From: JANJUO01 sp942492935
GTDB lineage: Bacteria; Bacteroidota; Ignavibacteria; Kapaibacteriales; UBA2268
Assembly (NCBI GenBank): GCA_942492935.1
Contig: OW818654.1
Coordinates: 2,976,001-3,040,000 of the forward strand
Direction: 5' to 3'
DNA: 64,000 nt
Shown: in pieces, positions 55,664 through 63,755 of the stretch
Layout of the letters: each line of letters starts with the position of its first letter
How positions within the stretch are numbered: position 1 is the first letter of the stretch
Position numbers and translations under genes: made by a program
Notes under the pieces: generated by a model
What the model was told of the DNA's origin: nothing
The model's database searches: none
What the model saw: the letters and a program-made list of their open reading frames with translations, nothing else

Positions 55664-57550
55664 GTCTCTGGAAATAAACTCATCAAAGTAAATAATATCA
55701 ATAGTTTAGCTTGGAAAATATAAGATGAAAAAAAGTGAGAATGTGGATAAGTTTTCATAAATAAACATTAAAAAGCTTGATTAGGTGCGGCAAAAGCGTT
55801 ATTTTTGTATTGTAAGTTGGTTGCAATTTGAAAAATTATTAAAATCTTCGGAAAAAAATTATGCGTAAAATAATTGATATTACAAACAGATTTGGCAATG
55901 TGGATATTTCTGAAATTCAAATTAATCCAAAATCCCGAGATGAAATTGATAAAACTCTTCGTGGTCTTCAATATTTATTCACTAACACAGAAATTCGAGC
56001 AGAAATTTTAAAATTATTAGATGAAGAATTACTTCCTAAGGTATCAAAGAATAATGGCAGACAAGGCATGGATTTGTGGAAGATATTAGTCTTGGGACTA
56101 ATTCGTCAAGTTTCCGATTTGGATTATGATAAATTGCACAATTTATCAAATGAGCATAGAACAATCAGAGCATTTCTTGGACATGATTCTTGGGAATGGG
56201 GTGACACCAGTAAATATGAGCTACAAACCATCAAAGATAATGTGAAGTTATTGACTCCTGAATTGATTGATAAAATCAACAAAATCGTAGTAGATTGCGG
56301 ACACAATTTATTGGGTGGTAAAAAAAAAGATGAATTACATGTGAGCATAGATTCATTTGTAATAAAAACAGATGTACATTACCCCACCGACATCAGTTTA
56401 CTTTTTGACGCTATTCGCAAATCAATCCAACTAACCGCTAATCTTTGCACCGACTACAATCTGAGTGAAATGCGTCAAAGCAATTATCAACTACGCAAAA
56501 TAAAAACGTTATTTAGAAAAGCACAAAAAGCAAATCAATCAAACAGTCCTAATAAAGAAGAACGCAAAAAATCAACACATAAAGATTATCTTACAGAAGT
56601 ACAAAAAGCAGAAACAAAGGTAAATGAAGTAATAAAGATAATTCTTGAAAAAGTAGCTCCAAGCCCAATTCTATTAGCAAGAATATTGGAAATCGACCGT
56701 TATATGCACTGGGTAAGTCATCAAAAATCGTTAGTAGAACGTAGAGTATTAAACGACGAAGTAATCCCACATTCAGAAAAAGTACATTCAATATTTGAAC
56801 CCCACACCCGCTGGATATCGAAAGGTAAAGCTGGCGTTATGGTAGAATTAGGTCTTCCAGTAACGATAGCCAAAGATCAACATGGCTTTATTTTGGGTTA
56901 TAAAATAATGGAAACAGAAAGTGATGTAGATGTTGCAGTTCCACTAACAGAGCAATTAACAAACCAATATCCAACAATAATATCAGAAAGTTTTGACAAG
57001 GGTTTTTGGTCAAAGTCAAATCGTGAAGGAATCGGAAAATTAGTTCCCAAAGTAATAATGCCCAAAAAAGGTAGGTTGAACAAGGAAGAGGAAAAAGAAC
57101 ATAGTACAAAGGAATTCAAAACTTTACGTAAAAAACATTCGGCAGTGGAATCCTCCATCAACGGCTTGGATCACACCGGTTTGTCCAAATGTTACGACCA
57201 TGGAATTCACGGATTTAAACGTTGTGTTTCTTTATCAATATTAGCAAGAAATATCCATACACTTGGAGTAATTTTACTTGAGAAACAAGAAAAGCAACGA
57301 AGACGAAAACGTCACAAACAAGCAGCTTAAATCACAATAAATATATGTAAATATATATAATACAAGGGATTACTATGTCCCAACCCTCCTTATCTCTTTA
57401 CAAAGTCATCAATTTTTCTAAAATCTCACCGGATTTTCTATTATAAACAACAATAACTACATAAGTATAATTATCTGTTCAATAAATTTCAAAAATCCCA
57501 ACCTATTTTTTCTGCCATTTTGAAATACTTGGGGGTTTTCTTTCAGAGAC
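55664..57550 (+). mobile_element. ISNCY-type insertion sequence, complete, 1887 bp
   Basis: Ends: the left terminus starts GTCTCTGGAAATAAAC (55664 on). The right terminus, inverted, reads GTCTCTGAAAGAAAAC, with 13 of 16 matching. Both are flanked by the direct repeat TAGTTA (55658-55663 and 57551-57556), a 6-bp target duplication. It contains one transposase gene (55861-57330). The 57331-57550 tail is non-coding. Intact ends plus an open transposase suggest a recent insertion. Confidence 0.85.
55861..57330 (+). CDS. ISNCY family transposase
   Basis: 489 aa, full length. Opening: FGNVDISEIQINPKSRDEIDKTLRGLQYLF; then QGMDLWKILVLGLIRQVSDLDYDKLHNLSNEHRTIRAFLGH; a DDE nuclease fold with HVSIDSFVIKTDVHYPTDISLLFDAIRKS (first D); then ISESFDKGFWSKSNREGI (second D) and KKHSAVESSINGLDHTGLSKCYDHG (E). 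The basic tail KQEKQRRRKRHKQAA ends it. I recognise this as the ISNCY group of Bacteroidota. A TTATTTTTGTATT promoter-like box (about 55799) lies just upstream. Confidence 0.88.
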   Translation: MRKIIDITNRFGNVDISEIQINPKSRDEIDKTLRGLQYLFTNTEIRAEILKLLDEELLPKVSKNNGRQGMDLWKILVLGLIRQVSDLDYDKLHNLSNEHRTIRAFLGHDSWEWGDTSKYELQTIKDNVKLLTPELIDKINKIVVDCGHNLLGGKKKDELHVSIDSFVIKTDVHYPTDISLLFDAIRKSIQLTANLCTDYNLSEMRQSNYQLRKIKTLFRKAQKANQSNSPNKEERKKSTHKDYLTEVQKAETKVNEVIKIILEKVAPSPILLARILEIDRYMHWVSHQKSLVERRVLNDEVIPHSEKVHSIFEPHTRWISKGKAGVMVELGLPVTIAKDQHGFILGYKIMETESDVDVAVPLTEQLTNQYPTIISESFDKGFWSKSNREGIGKLVPKVIMPKKGRLNKEEEKEHSTKEFKTLRKKHSAVESSINGLDHTGLSKCYDHGIHGFKRCVSLSILARNIHTLGVILLEKQEKQRRRKRHKQAA

Positions 57551-57765
57551 TAGTTAGCAAATTGAAGAATGCAAGTCATGAATAAATAAACTTGTTTGCT
57601 ACATTCTTTTTTGAAATCTGCTGCTCTGTAAATTTTTTTTATTCATATAATTTTCCAATATTTATGTTTATTTCTCATCGGGGAAGAATATATTAATGTA
57701 TTGGCATATCGATTGCTTATAAGTATACTTTTTTAGTAAATAAAAATTGCAAAAAGGGAATAGCA

Positions 57766-58626
57766 ATGGAATCAAAGTTGAAAAAATATCGTTTTAATGT
57801 TTTGAATATCAAAATGAGAACATCTGAAGATGACAAAGAAAACGGATATATTGAATTATTCAAAAAAATACACAGCGAAAAAATATCCATAAAAATTATT
57901 GGAGATAATCACACTGTAGTACGAACTTGTTTTCAATCAAATACGGTTAATGGCGATATTGTTTTGTATGGTAAATTATCAAAATATACAAAGATTGAAG
58001 GTAACGATTGGCTAAATTTAAAAAATATGGAAACAGAAACAATTGACTTGCCTGAAGGTACTTATCCAAATTTTACAGAAACTGATTATTTTTTCTTTCC
58101 ATCTATTCATAGAATAGCTATTTTGGCAAACAGAAAAATTAGTATCAATACTGCGTATAATTTTTTCAAAAACGCAATTAACAAAGTTGTAGAATATGAC
58201 GAAATGGCTGAAATAGCCATTGAAACATCAAATGATTTTATAGAAAAAATAATTAATGCAAAAAAAATAGAACGATTGGAAATAGCCATTTCTTATAGCA
58301 ATTCTGATAATTACGACTATGCTGCTAAAGCGATTGATGACGAACTTAAAAACAGTAATGTTAATGATATTTCGATAGTCGCTAAACCCGATCTAAAGGG
58401 AAATATTGATATAGAAAAAAGTAATTTTTTTATGGGTATATTGGAATTGTGTCAAAGCAATGGCAGAGCAAAGGCCACGATTAGAGATGCAGAAGATAAA
58501 AGGCAGGTAGTTGATACTTCACAATATCCGAAGGAATTTAACGTCCAATCCTTAGAGGTTGATAATTTGAAATTTGAAATATTGTCGATACTTATGGATT
58601 ATTTTAGGCGAAATGAAAACGATTAA
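57766..58626 (+). CDS. DUF4747-like protein
   Basis: 286 aa, no signal peptide. YRFNVLNIKMRTSEDDKENGYIELFKKIHSEK, GDIVLYGKLSKYTKIEGNDWLNL, TDYFFFPSIHRIAILANRKISINTAYNFFKNAINKV, IERLEIAISYSNSDNYDYAAKAIDDELKNSNVNDISIVAKPDLKGNIDIEKSNFFMGILELCQSNGRAKATIRDAEDKRQVVDTSQYPKEF. The overall order resembles DUF4747, a family of unknown function found in defence-type contexts; I am only moderately sure. The next gene, a membrane protein, overlaps it by 14 bases, so the two act together. Confidence 0.6.
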   Translation: MESKLKKYRFNVLNIKMRTSEDDKENGYIELFKKIHSEKISIKIIGDNHTVVRTCFQSNTVNGDIVLYGKLSKYTKIEGNDWLNLKNMETETIDLPEGTYPNFTETDYFFFPSIHRIAILANRKISINTAYNFFKNAINKVVEYDEMAEIAIETSNDFIEKIINAKKIERLEIAISYSNSDNYDYAAKAIDDELKNSNVNDISIVAKPDLKGNIDIEKSNFFMGILELCQSNGRAKATIRDAEDKRQVVDTSQYPKEFNVQSLEVDNLKFEILSILMDYFRRNEND

Positions 58627-59206
58627 GGATTTGCACGAATTAGGATTGAGCGGAATTTGCAAAGGCTACCCACTTAAGAAATGGATAACAAGCGTTCCAT
58701 TCTTTTTGAGTATTGTATCAGCTATATTCGTTACTACAACTTATGCGTTTTTAAGCAATAACCCTAAATTTATTACTCAACTGATCGATTTGATGGTTAC
58801 TATTCTTCCGAATTTACTTGGATTTGGTTTAGGTGGATTTGCTATATTGATTAGCTTTAGCAGTATTTTTTTATCACGATTGATAACTAACCAATTAGAA
58901 AACCCTTCAAATACACTTTACCAGATAACCAGCTCAATATTTGCATTTACTTTAATCCTTCAAGCATTCTCTTTGTTAGCGGCATTGTTTTTAAAGCTAA
59001 TAATTGCGATAACCGGAGAAGGCATATTGAATTGTTGTTACGATATTCAATTAGTTTTCATCCTATCTTTTATGTTGATTTGGTCAGTAACTGTGTTGAT
59101 TGATTTAATTAAAAATATATTCAATTTCAGCCAGGTGTATCATTTTACTACTTATATGGACGCTTTAAAAAGCAAAGAAAGTAAGCCAAAAACTACCACG
59201 GAATAA
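58613..59206 (+). CDS. Membrane partner of the DUF4747-like protein
   Basis: 197 aa from ATG 58613, inside the end of the previous gene. About four transmembrane helices: ITSVPFFLSIVSAIFVTTTYAF, LIDLMVTILPNLLGFGLGGFAILISF, ITSSIFAFTLILQAFSLLAALFLKLII and IQLVFILSFMLIWSVTVLIDLI. The N-terminal 20 residues are cytoplasmic-like. Coupling of a soluble sensor-like protein with a small multi-TM protein is the classic layout of membrane-acting abortive-infection pairs; this is inference. No family name can be given. Confidence 0.65.
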   Translation: MKTIKDLHELGLSGICKGYPLKKWITSVPFFLSIVSAIFVTTTYAFLSNNPKFITQLIDLMVTILPNLLGFGLGGFAILISFSSIFLSRLITNQLENPSNTLYQITSSIFAFTLILQAFSLLAALFLKLIIAITGEGILNCCYDIQLVFILSFMLIWSVTVLIDLIKNIFNFSQVYHFTTYMDALKSKESKPKTTTE

Positions 59207-59227
59207 TGAAACAATAATTAAAAATAT

Positions 59228-59258
59228 AAAAAAACCGTTTTAGGACGTTTTTTTTGTG
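59228..59258. terminator. Terminator hairpin between membrane gene and RelE remnant
   Basis: AAAAACCGT-TTTAGG-ACGTTTTTTTT forms an A/T-rich stem with a long T run on the plus strand. It lies about 25 bases after the membrane-protein stop and also past the end of the minus-strand toxin. Its wording (ACCGT..TAGGACG) resembles the hairpin at 59788-59803 on the other side of the toxin-antitoxin locus. Confidence 0.55.
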
Positions 59259-59525
59259 TTATGAATAACCTTTTATTATTTTGCTATATTCTTCGTGTGT
59301 TCCTATCCAAAACCACGTTATTGTAGCGTTTTCCATTAATGCCAATGCTCTGTAGTGGTCGCCAATCCGGATAGAGCAGAAATCGTTATCAATAGATTTG
59401 TAATGTAGGGAAGGGTGCAGATGGTTTTGTTTTCAAATTCTATAATTTTTATTCGCTAACATTTGAACTTGCTTAGGTAACTTTGCAAATAATAGCTTAA
59501 AATGTTTATATCTTATTGATTTCAT
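59259..59525 (-). pseudogene. RelE/ParE-type toxin gene with an internal stop
   Basis: The minus strand reads MKSIRYKHFKLLFAKLPKQV then QMLANKNYRI-TGA-KQNHLHPSLHYKSIDNDFCSIRIGDHYRALALMENATITWFWIGTHEEYSKII and stops with TAA. This is the full RelE/ParE pattern (HPSL-FK, SIR-G--YRAL, WFWIG-H-EYD). One in-frame TGA replaces a codon that is usually an aromatic residue (TGG to TGA would do it). Start overlaps the antitoxin stop by one base. The toxin is probably inactive unless TGA is read through. Confidence 0.85.
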
Positions 59526-59719
59526 TAATAACCAAATCCACCCTCTTCAACATCTCCGTTAGCAATGTCTTTCCTAACTTTTTCCTTCATTTTTCTAAGA
59601 AAATTGATAGATTCAGGACTTTCCAATAATTCATCCCAAATTTCATCTCCACTTTTTTGTTTTATTGCGTGTCCATTTGTATGAACTTTATTTGATTTTG
59701 TTTCTACTTTTGATAGCAT
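59525..59719 (-). CDS. Antitoxin partner of the RelE-type toxin
   Basis: 64 aa. The C-terminal part SGDEIWDELLESPESINFLRKMKEKVRKDIANGDVEEGGFGY is the D-LWDELL-SPES--FL-KM---V-KEI-AG pattern of small RelE-neutralising antitoxins. The N-terminal part is basic, with HTNGHAIKQK. It precedes the toxin, as is usual for this class, and remains open although the toxin carries a stop. Confidence 0.75.
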   Translation of the reverse strand: MLSKVETKSNKVHTNGHAIKQKSGDEIWDELLESPESINFLRKMKEKVRKDIANGDVEEGGFGY

Positions 59720-59764
59720 TCTCGCACCTCGAAAATAACCACTAAATTAAAGAATTATAAAATA

Positions 59765-60100
59765 TTAAACAAGGAAAATATTGCAAAACCGTCCTAAGAC
59801 GGTCTTTTTGTTGTGATATTTCTTGTCAATTAACGTCAATAAAAATAAACCAATTCCTATACCAACAAGAGAGCCGACAATAATCGCATTGTTACGCTCA
59901 GTTTCTTTGTTTTGCCTTGCTTTAACAAATTCATCCCAAGAATTAAAACCCGCTTTACTTAAATAATTGTAAATATAATCTTTGCTAATCCCACCACTTA
60001 ACAATAGCAATTCATATCTTTTGTAATCATCTAAAGTTGCTGTATTGCTATCAATTTTTTTTGATAAATCGTTGATTTCTTTATATTCAATTACTGTCAT
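59765..60100 (-). CDS. Hypothetical protein with one membrane helix
   Basis: 111 aa. Residues 1-65 are helical with GGISKDYIYNYLSKAGFNSWDEFVKARQNKETERNN. Residues about 70-92 (AIIVGSLVGIGIGLFLLTLID) are one transmembrane segment; then a short basic tail. The last 12 codons run through the ACCGTC-CTAA-GACGGT hairpin (59788-59803), which looks like a terminator, so the annotated C-terminus is doubtful. Family unknown. Confidence 0.5.
   Translation of the reverse strand: MTVIEYKEINDLSKKIDSNTATLDDYKRYELLLLSGGISKDYIYNYLSKAGFNSWDEFVKARQNKETERNNAIIVGSLVGIGIGLFLLTLIDKKYHNKKTVLGRFCNIFLV
59788..59803 (+). terminator. ACCGTC-CTAA-GACGGT hairpin with T-run
   Basis: A 6-bp perfect stem with a 4-base loop is followed by CTTTTTG on the plus strand. 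It lies inside the tail of the 111-aa ORF. It resembles the hairpin at 59228-59258 and so frames the toxin-antitoxin locus. Confidence 0.45.
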
Positions 60101-60171
60101 TTAGAATTTCAATTATTCCCAAAAAAAATAATAGCCAATTAGATAATCGAAAATCTAACCGGCATATTTTT

Positions 60172-60294
60172 TTATTTTGGATTTTTTATTTCTGTATCAA
60201 ATACAATAACACCATACCACCAACTGCAGCCGCTACCCACGGTAAGTAATTTCTTCACTACATCTAAATTATCGCCAAAATAAAGTTCTTTCAT
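60172..60294 (-). CDS. Small ORF, 40 codons, possibly frameshifted
   Basis: The minus strand reads MKELYFGDNLDVVKKLLTVG and continues to NPK-stop. In the -1 frame the second half reads NYLPWVAAAVGGMVLLYLIQ then K-stop, a perfect single-pass membrane helix. Either a one-base shift broke a 35-aa membrane peptide, or neither frame is coding. It sits between two minus-strand genes. The 5' phrase resembles the start of a DNA methyltransferase by chance. Confidence 0.35.
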   Translation of the reverse strand: MKELYFGDNLDVVKKLLTVGSGCSWWYGVIVFDTEIKNPK

Positions 60295-60331
60295 AAATAA
60301 ATAATTTTAATTGAATTTAGTTTTATAATAA

Positions 60332-61204
60332 CTATGAATGTGCTTTTGCCCATTCACTTATTTTTTGGATTAAAGTTGGTATTTCAATGCCAATAAAGAA
60401 TATAGGTTCAGGTTTATGGCTAAATAAACCAAATTGAATTAATGTTCTATCCTCTTCAGTTCGCCAAAATCCTAAACTTAAACCATAACCTAAAATAGTT
60501 TCTTTAGAGTCATCTGTTAAATTTACTGGTAGTGCAAAACCTAATTCAAATTCATTTAATAATCCTCTTGATTCATATCTAATTGCTGGTATATGAAAAA
60601 TTGATGTAAATTTTGAACGGTATTCATCATTATTCATCCAAGAAATATTTAATTGAGTCTTTGAACCTGTCTGAAGTAAACCATCCCAAAAACTTTCCGA
60701 ATTTGGAATAGAACTGGGAACATTAAATAATACTCTAATCCTTTCAAATTTCTTTTTTATTGTAATAGTATCAGTTAATCTATTCACCTTATCTTCGTGG
60801 TATTCAATAATTAACTGAAAAACATATTGTTCCATAGCTAAAGTATCAAGTTGTATGAAAATATCAGAATCATCTTTGATGGTATCGACAATTGTACTTT
60901 TTATTAAAGCAGGAAACAAATTAGAATTTCTTGATTCATAAAGTAGCAAAGAGTATTTTTTAATGTAACGCTTTGAACTTAATTCACTTCGTTCGGAGTT
61001 TTCGATATGGATTTTTATATTATTAAATCCATCAATTATTAAATCTTTGCCGCTTGAATTTCTGTCAATCGGAAATTTATTGATTGTATCATTGGAATTA
61101 TCTTTGACTTCATAAATAGTCAAGAACAAAGGCTTTTGATCCGAACAGAAAATGTTAGTCACAATCAATAAGAAGATAAATATTGTTAAATGTTTAATTT
61201 TCAT
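60332..61204 (-). CDS. Exported hypothetical protein
   Basis: 290 aa with an N-terminal signal (HLTIFIFLLIVTNIFCSDQKP; the cysteine may make it a lipoprotein). It is beta-rich, with phrases such as LFLTIYEVKDNSNDTIN and IIDGFNNIKIHIENSERS, and a C-terminal region FELGFALPVNLTDDSKETILGYGLSLGFW reminiscent of outer-membrane beta strands. No family recognised. It overlaps the upstream lipoprotein gene by 11 bases, so the two are an operon. Confidence 0.65.
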   Translation of the reverse strand: MKIKHLTIFIFLLIVTNIFCSDQKPLFLTIYEVKDNSNDTINKFPIDRNSSGKDLIIDGFNNIKIHIENSERSELSSKRYIKKYSLLLYESRNSNLFPALIKSTIVDTIKDDSDIFIQLDTLAMEQYVFQLIIEYHEDKVNRLTDTITIKKKFERIRVLFNVPSSIPNSESFWDGLLQTGSKTQLNISWMNNDEYRSKFTSIFHIPAIRYESRGLLNEFELGFALPVNLTDDSKETILGYGLSLGFWRTEEDRTLIQFGLFSHKPEPIFFIGIEIPTLIQKISEWAKAHS

Positions 61205-61547
61205 CAGATAATTTCCTTGTTTTAACGAAAAAAACCGTATAAAATACTCTGTTGTCTATCGTTGTTGAAATATTGATTAACTCATATTTCAAACCTGGGT
61301 TCACTTTTAATAATGCGTTAAATTCCTTCTGAGCATCATTAAGAGAATATTTATATTCTTTATCACTACCCATAATTACAATTAACGAATCCTTAAATCC
61401 GAAATATGGATCATGTTTAAGTTTGATAATTTCACACCCTTCTTTATTAACTGAATCAATTTTAATAAGATATTCAGTTTTTGGTTCATTATCACAACCT
61501 AAAATAATAAGACTTATAATCCCAAAAATCAGCAAATACTTTTTCAT
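61194..61547 (-). CDS. Small lipoprotein
   Basis: 117 aa from the Met at 61547 (an earlier Met at 61559 adds four residues). KKYLLIFGIISLIILGC is a clean lipoprotein signal with lipobox LILGC at the end. The mature part, EPKTEYLIKIDSVNKEGCEIIKLKHD...FKDSLIVIMGSDKEY, is unrecognised. It is co-transcribed with the following exported protein. Confidence 0.65.
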   Translation of the reverse strand: MKKYLLIFGIISLIILGCDNEPKTEYLIKIDSVNKEGCEIIKLKHDPYFGFKDSLIVIMGSDKEYKYSLNDAQKEFNALLKVNPGLKYELINISTTIDNRVFYTVFFVKTRKLSDEN

Positions 61548-61559
61548 AGAAAACCTCAA

Positions 61560-61930
61560 AAAAAATTATATATCACAACACAATAATTCTTCATATTTTC
61601 CTGCAAACTGAACAACTAATCTTTCAATTAATTCTTTTGCATTTTGTTTGCTCATATCAAAATCAATTTTTTCTAATTTAACTATTGCAAATATATTGAA
61701 TTTATTGAAACAGTGAAAAAATATTTTATTAATGTATGAAATTGATTGAAGAGTATTTTTCTTTCATACTCATATAATCATAAGTGCATCAGCAAGTTAT
61801 AATTGACTGACTTGGAATAATTCTGTTGTAGCTGTTATAATTCGATATTCAAATCTAACCTATACATATTATAAATATGACACTTAACCACGATTTCTTC
61901 TAAAAAAAGGAACATCCTATATTAACAAAC
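61560..61930. other. Gene-free gap before the right module
   Basis: No reliable gene. A short minus-strand frame (MSKQNAKELIERLVVQFAGKYEELLCCDI, about 61567-61656) lacks a clear ribosome site or family. The rest is AT-rich promoter-like DNA, with no repeat that I can match to the flanking modules. Confidence 0.4.
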
Positions 61931-61933
61931 AAT

Positions 61934-62132
61934 AATGATAGAAATTTTCAAAGTTGGGTTAAATCTGGAATCGGAATTAGTCCAAGACATGCAATTAGCT
62001 TATTGCAAATTAAAAAATTATCAAGTGATTGGGAGTTGTTTCCTAATCAAAATGAGATATTAGAAAACTAATGCTATAAAGCACAACTTTTAGTTTCAAA
62101 CCCTTAAATTAACCCGAAGTATAAGATGTGGC
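61934..62132 (+). pseudogene. Decayed third gene of the flanking module (right copy)
   Basis: Reads NDRNFQSWVKSGIGISPRHA then ISLLQIKKLSSDWELFPNQNEILEN-stop, followed in a broken frame by AQLLVSNP-stop-INPKYKMWHS. It is homologous to 47321-47570 on the other strand (FQNWVKSEL-stop-ISPRHANNLLQIEKY...LLVSSPKINLKYKIW). Both copies carry different stop codons, so they decayed independently. No start codon is visible here. Confidence 0.6.
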
Positions 62133-62204
62133 ATTCAGCGTTGAAGTAAGGAGGTCTGCGGAATCGTAAGAATTAAAAAAAATATAGAATCGAAAGGATT
62201 TCGG

Positions 62205-62585
62205 TTAGATTTCAGAAAAATTCTCTGGTCTAATGTATACGGTAAGTACAACGAAAGTCCAAAAAATCGATTTCAAATTCTAATGTTAGTCCAAGATTTG
62301 TCTTAGGTTTGTATAGCAAAACGGCATTTTTGCACTTAATTTTGTCTGAACCTTGTCCCGAATTGTCTGGACGTTGTCCACGATTGTTCACGATTGTTGA
62401 CGCTTGTTCACGATTGTTGACGCTTGTTCACGTTGGTACAGCATAATTGGTTTTTCTCAGAAAAAATGGCGAAAATCTACTGATTCTTGGGGAAAATAGC
62501 AGAAATTATTGGAAATATTCAATGAAAATTTCTATTTTTCTGAAAAAGTGATTTGTATTTTCTGATTTTTGGGTCAAATGAACTC
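62205..62585. repeat. Right phased-repeat module (GGACT dyad plus 10-bp array)
   Basis: 62205-62310 is the conserved block with ATTTCAGAAAAATTCTCTGG and GAAAGTCCAAAAAATCGATT. 62341-62442 is the array TTGTCTGAACC, TTGTCCCGAA, TTGTCTGGACG, TTGTCCACGA, TTGTTCACGA, TTGTTGACGC, TTGTTCACGA, TTGTTGACGC, TTGTTCACG, TTGGTACAGC: about ten units of 10-11 bp, one helical turn each. It is the inverted homologue of 46875-47270. The gene at 62727 follows within 300 bases. Confidence 0.75.
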
Positions 62586-62726
62586 TGAAGTAGAGAATTT
62601 ATAAAAAATCAACAATAGAAATGCTCTTATTTGCTTGTAAAATTATATTTAATTGAAATGATAATAAATTCAAATGACCTTCGTTTCATTATTTGTTGAA
62701 TTTTTTAAAATTTTATTGAATTTATT

Positions 62727-63539
62727 ATGGCTGTGAAATATTTAAATCATCATTATGGTGAAAATACCTCTAAAGGATTTAAAATTAATGAATATTATAT
62801 TGATAAGAGAAAGCAATTTTTGGAATTTTTGGCTCAAATGAATGAAGAATATCGTCTAAATTTAATCAATAGCGACATAATTAAATTAACAGAAGAATTA
62901 AAATCTATTGCACCTGACATATTTGAAACATACCAAAATGGAGATTTGTTTTCATCAAACATGTATTTTGGAATGAAGAAGGAAAATGAAATTGCACTAG
63001 CGAGTTATATTGAATTTCTTAAGATTTTAAAAAATAGATACGAAGAAATTGAACAGTTCAAGTTAAAATTTGGAGAAATTAAGTGGATTGGTGGTTATAG
63101 CAAATTTATAGAATTTCATCAGATACTTAATAAATATGAATTTGTTAACTGTGACTTACTCAGATTCAGACAATTTTTTTCATTCAGGTCTAGTTTGAAT
63201 TTCAATCTAAATCTGTTTAATACCTCAATTTTATTTTACAAACTTAATGAAAAGCGATTCATAACTGAACAAACATTAAATAAGCTGATTGAAAATGTTC
63301 AAATCTTTGGGATTAATGGCAGATATAAAAAAATAATTCAATCTCCAATAGACATGAAAATATTTAATGACAATAAAAGCAAATATATAGGAGGCAAATT
63401 TATAGCAATCAAAGATAAAAGAGGTAAAGTTAAAAAAAGAATATTATTAGAAAGTGAATATATAGGAAGTAAACCTTATAATAGAATAAATTCAAAATTA
63501 AGAGAAGCAATGTCAATTTTTGGGTTTGAGTTCGATTGA
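62727..63539 (+). CDS. Orphan protein of the flanking module (right copy)
   Basis: 270 aa, no signal peptide. MAVKYLNHHYGENTSKGFKINEYYIDKRKQFLEFLAQMNEEYRLNLINSDIIKLTEELKSIAPDIFETYQNGDLFSSNMYFGMKKENE is paralogous to 48099-48818, with a longer C-terminal part (KYIGGKFIAIKDKRGKVKKRILLESEYIGSKPYNRINSKLREAMSIFGFEFD). About 110 bases upstream also match the left copy, including AATGACCTTCGTTTCA. Family unknown; it may be an element maintenance protein. The gap between it and the HTH gene (63540-63755) is conserved with 47942-48098. Confidence 0.7.
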   Translation: MAVKYLNHHYGENTSKGFKINEYYIDKRKQFLEFLAQMNEEYRLNLINSDIIKLTEELKSIAPDIFETYQNGDLFSSNMYFGMKKENEIALASYIEFLKILKNRYEEIEQFKLKFGEIKWIGGYSKFIEFHQILNKYEFVNCDLLRFRQFFSFRSSLNFNLNLFNTSILFYKLNEKRFITEQTLNKLIENVQIFGINGRYKKIIQSPIDMKIFNDNKSKYIGGKFIAIKDKRGKVKKRILLESEYIGSKPYNRINSKLREAMSIFGFEFD

Positions 63540-63755
63540 TGTAATATTTAATCTCCATACTCTTAATGGGCTTCGTATCGTCTCTCCCACTCGTTCAAAT
63601 GATATAGTATAGAAACTCCAAACCCTGAAAAGCTACATCTATTCAGCGTGTAAATTTCATCCCAAACGCTAACAACCCGCTTAAATAACTGTGATTTTAT
63701 TACGATATTACAATCTTTAAAGTAAATTATTTTTAATCATATTTAAGGAGATGTA

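Larger units (their letters stand above)
55570..57585 (+). pseudogene. ORF remnant split by the insertion sequence
   Basis: The left part (55570-55663) reads LSIRLIYANVEDGIKYENLA then EKWEIDGEALV. Deleting the insertion sequence and one TAGTTA copy joins it in frame to SKLKNASHE-stop (57557-57585). The precise in-frame join shows that the element inserted near the 3' end of an open frame. The frame has no start codon upstream (a TAA directly precedes 55570), so the gene was probably already decayed or frameshifted. Family unknown. Confidence 0.55.

Noticed and set aside
59259..59525. TGA recoding (alternative code or selenocysteine)
   Set aside because: Several clear genes in the window end with TGA, for example the HTH, DUF3885 and mod genes; no selenocysteine hairpin was seen. 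A nonsense change is simpler.
60172..60294. DNA methyltransferase fragment
   Set aside because: MKELYFGDNLDVVKK resembles methylase starts, but the rest has no methylase motif and another frame gives a membrane helix.
62341..62442. Protein-coding tandem repeat
   Set aside because: Unit length varies between 10 and 11 bases and no frame stays open in both copies.
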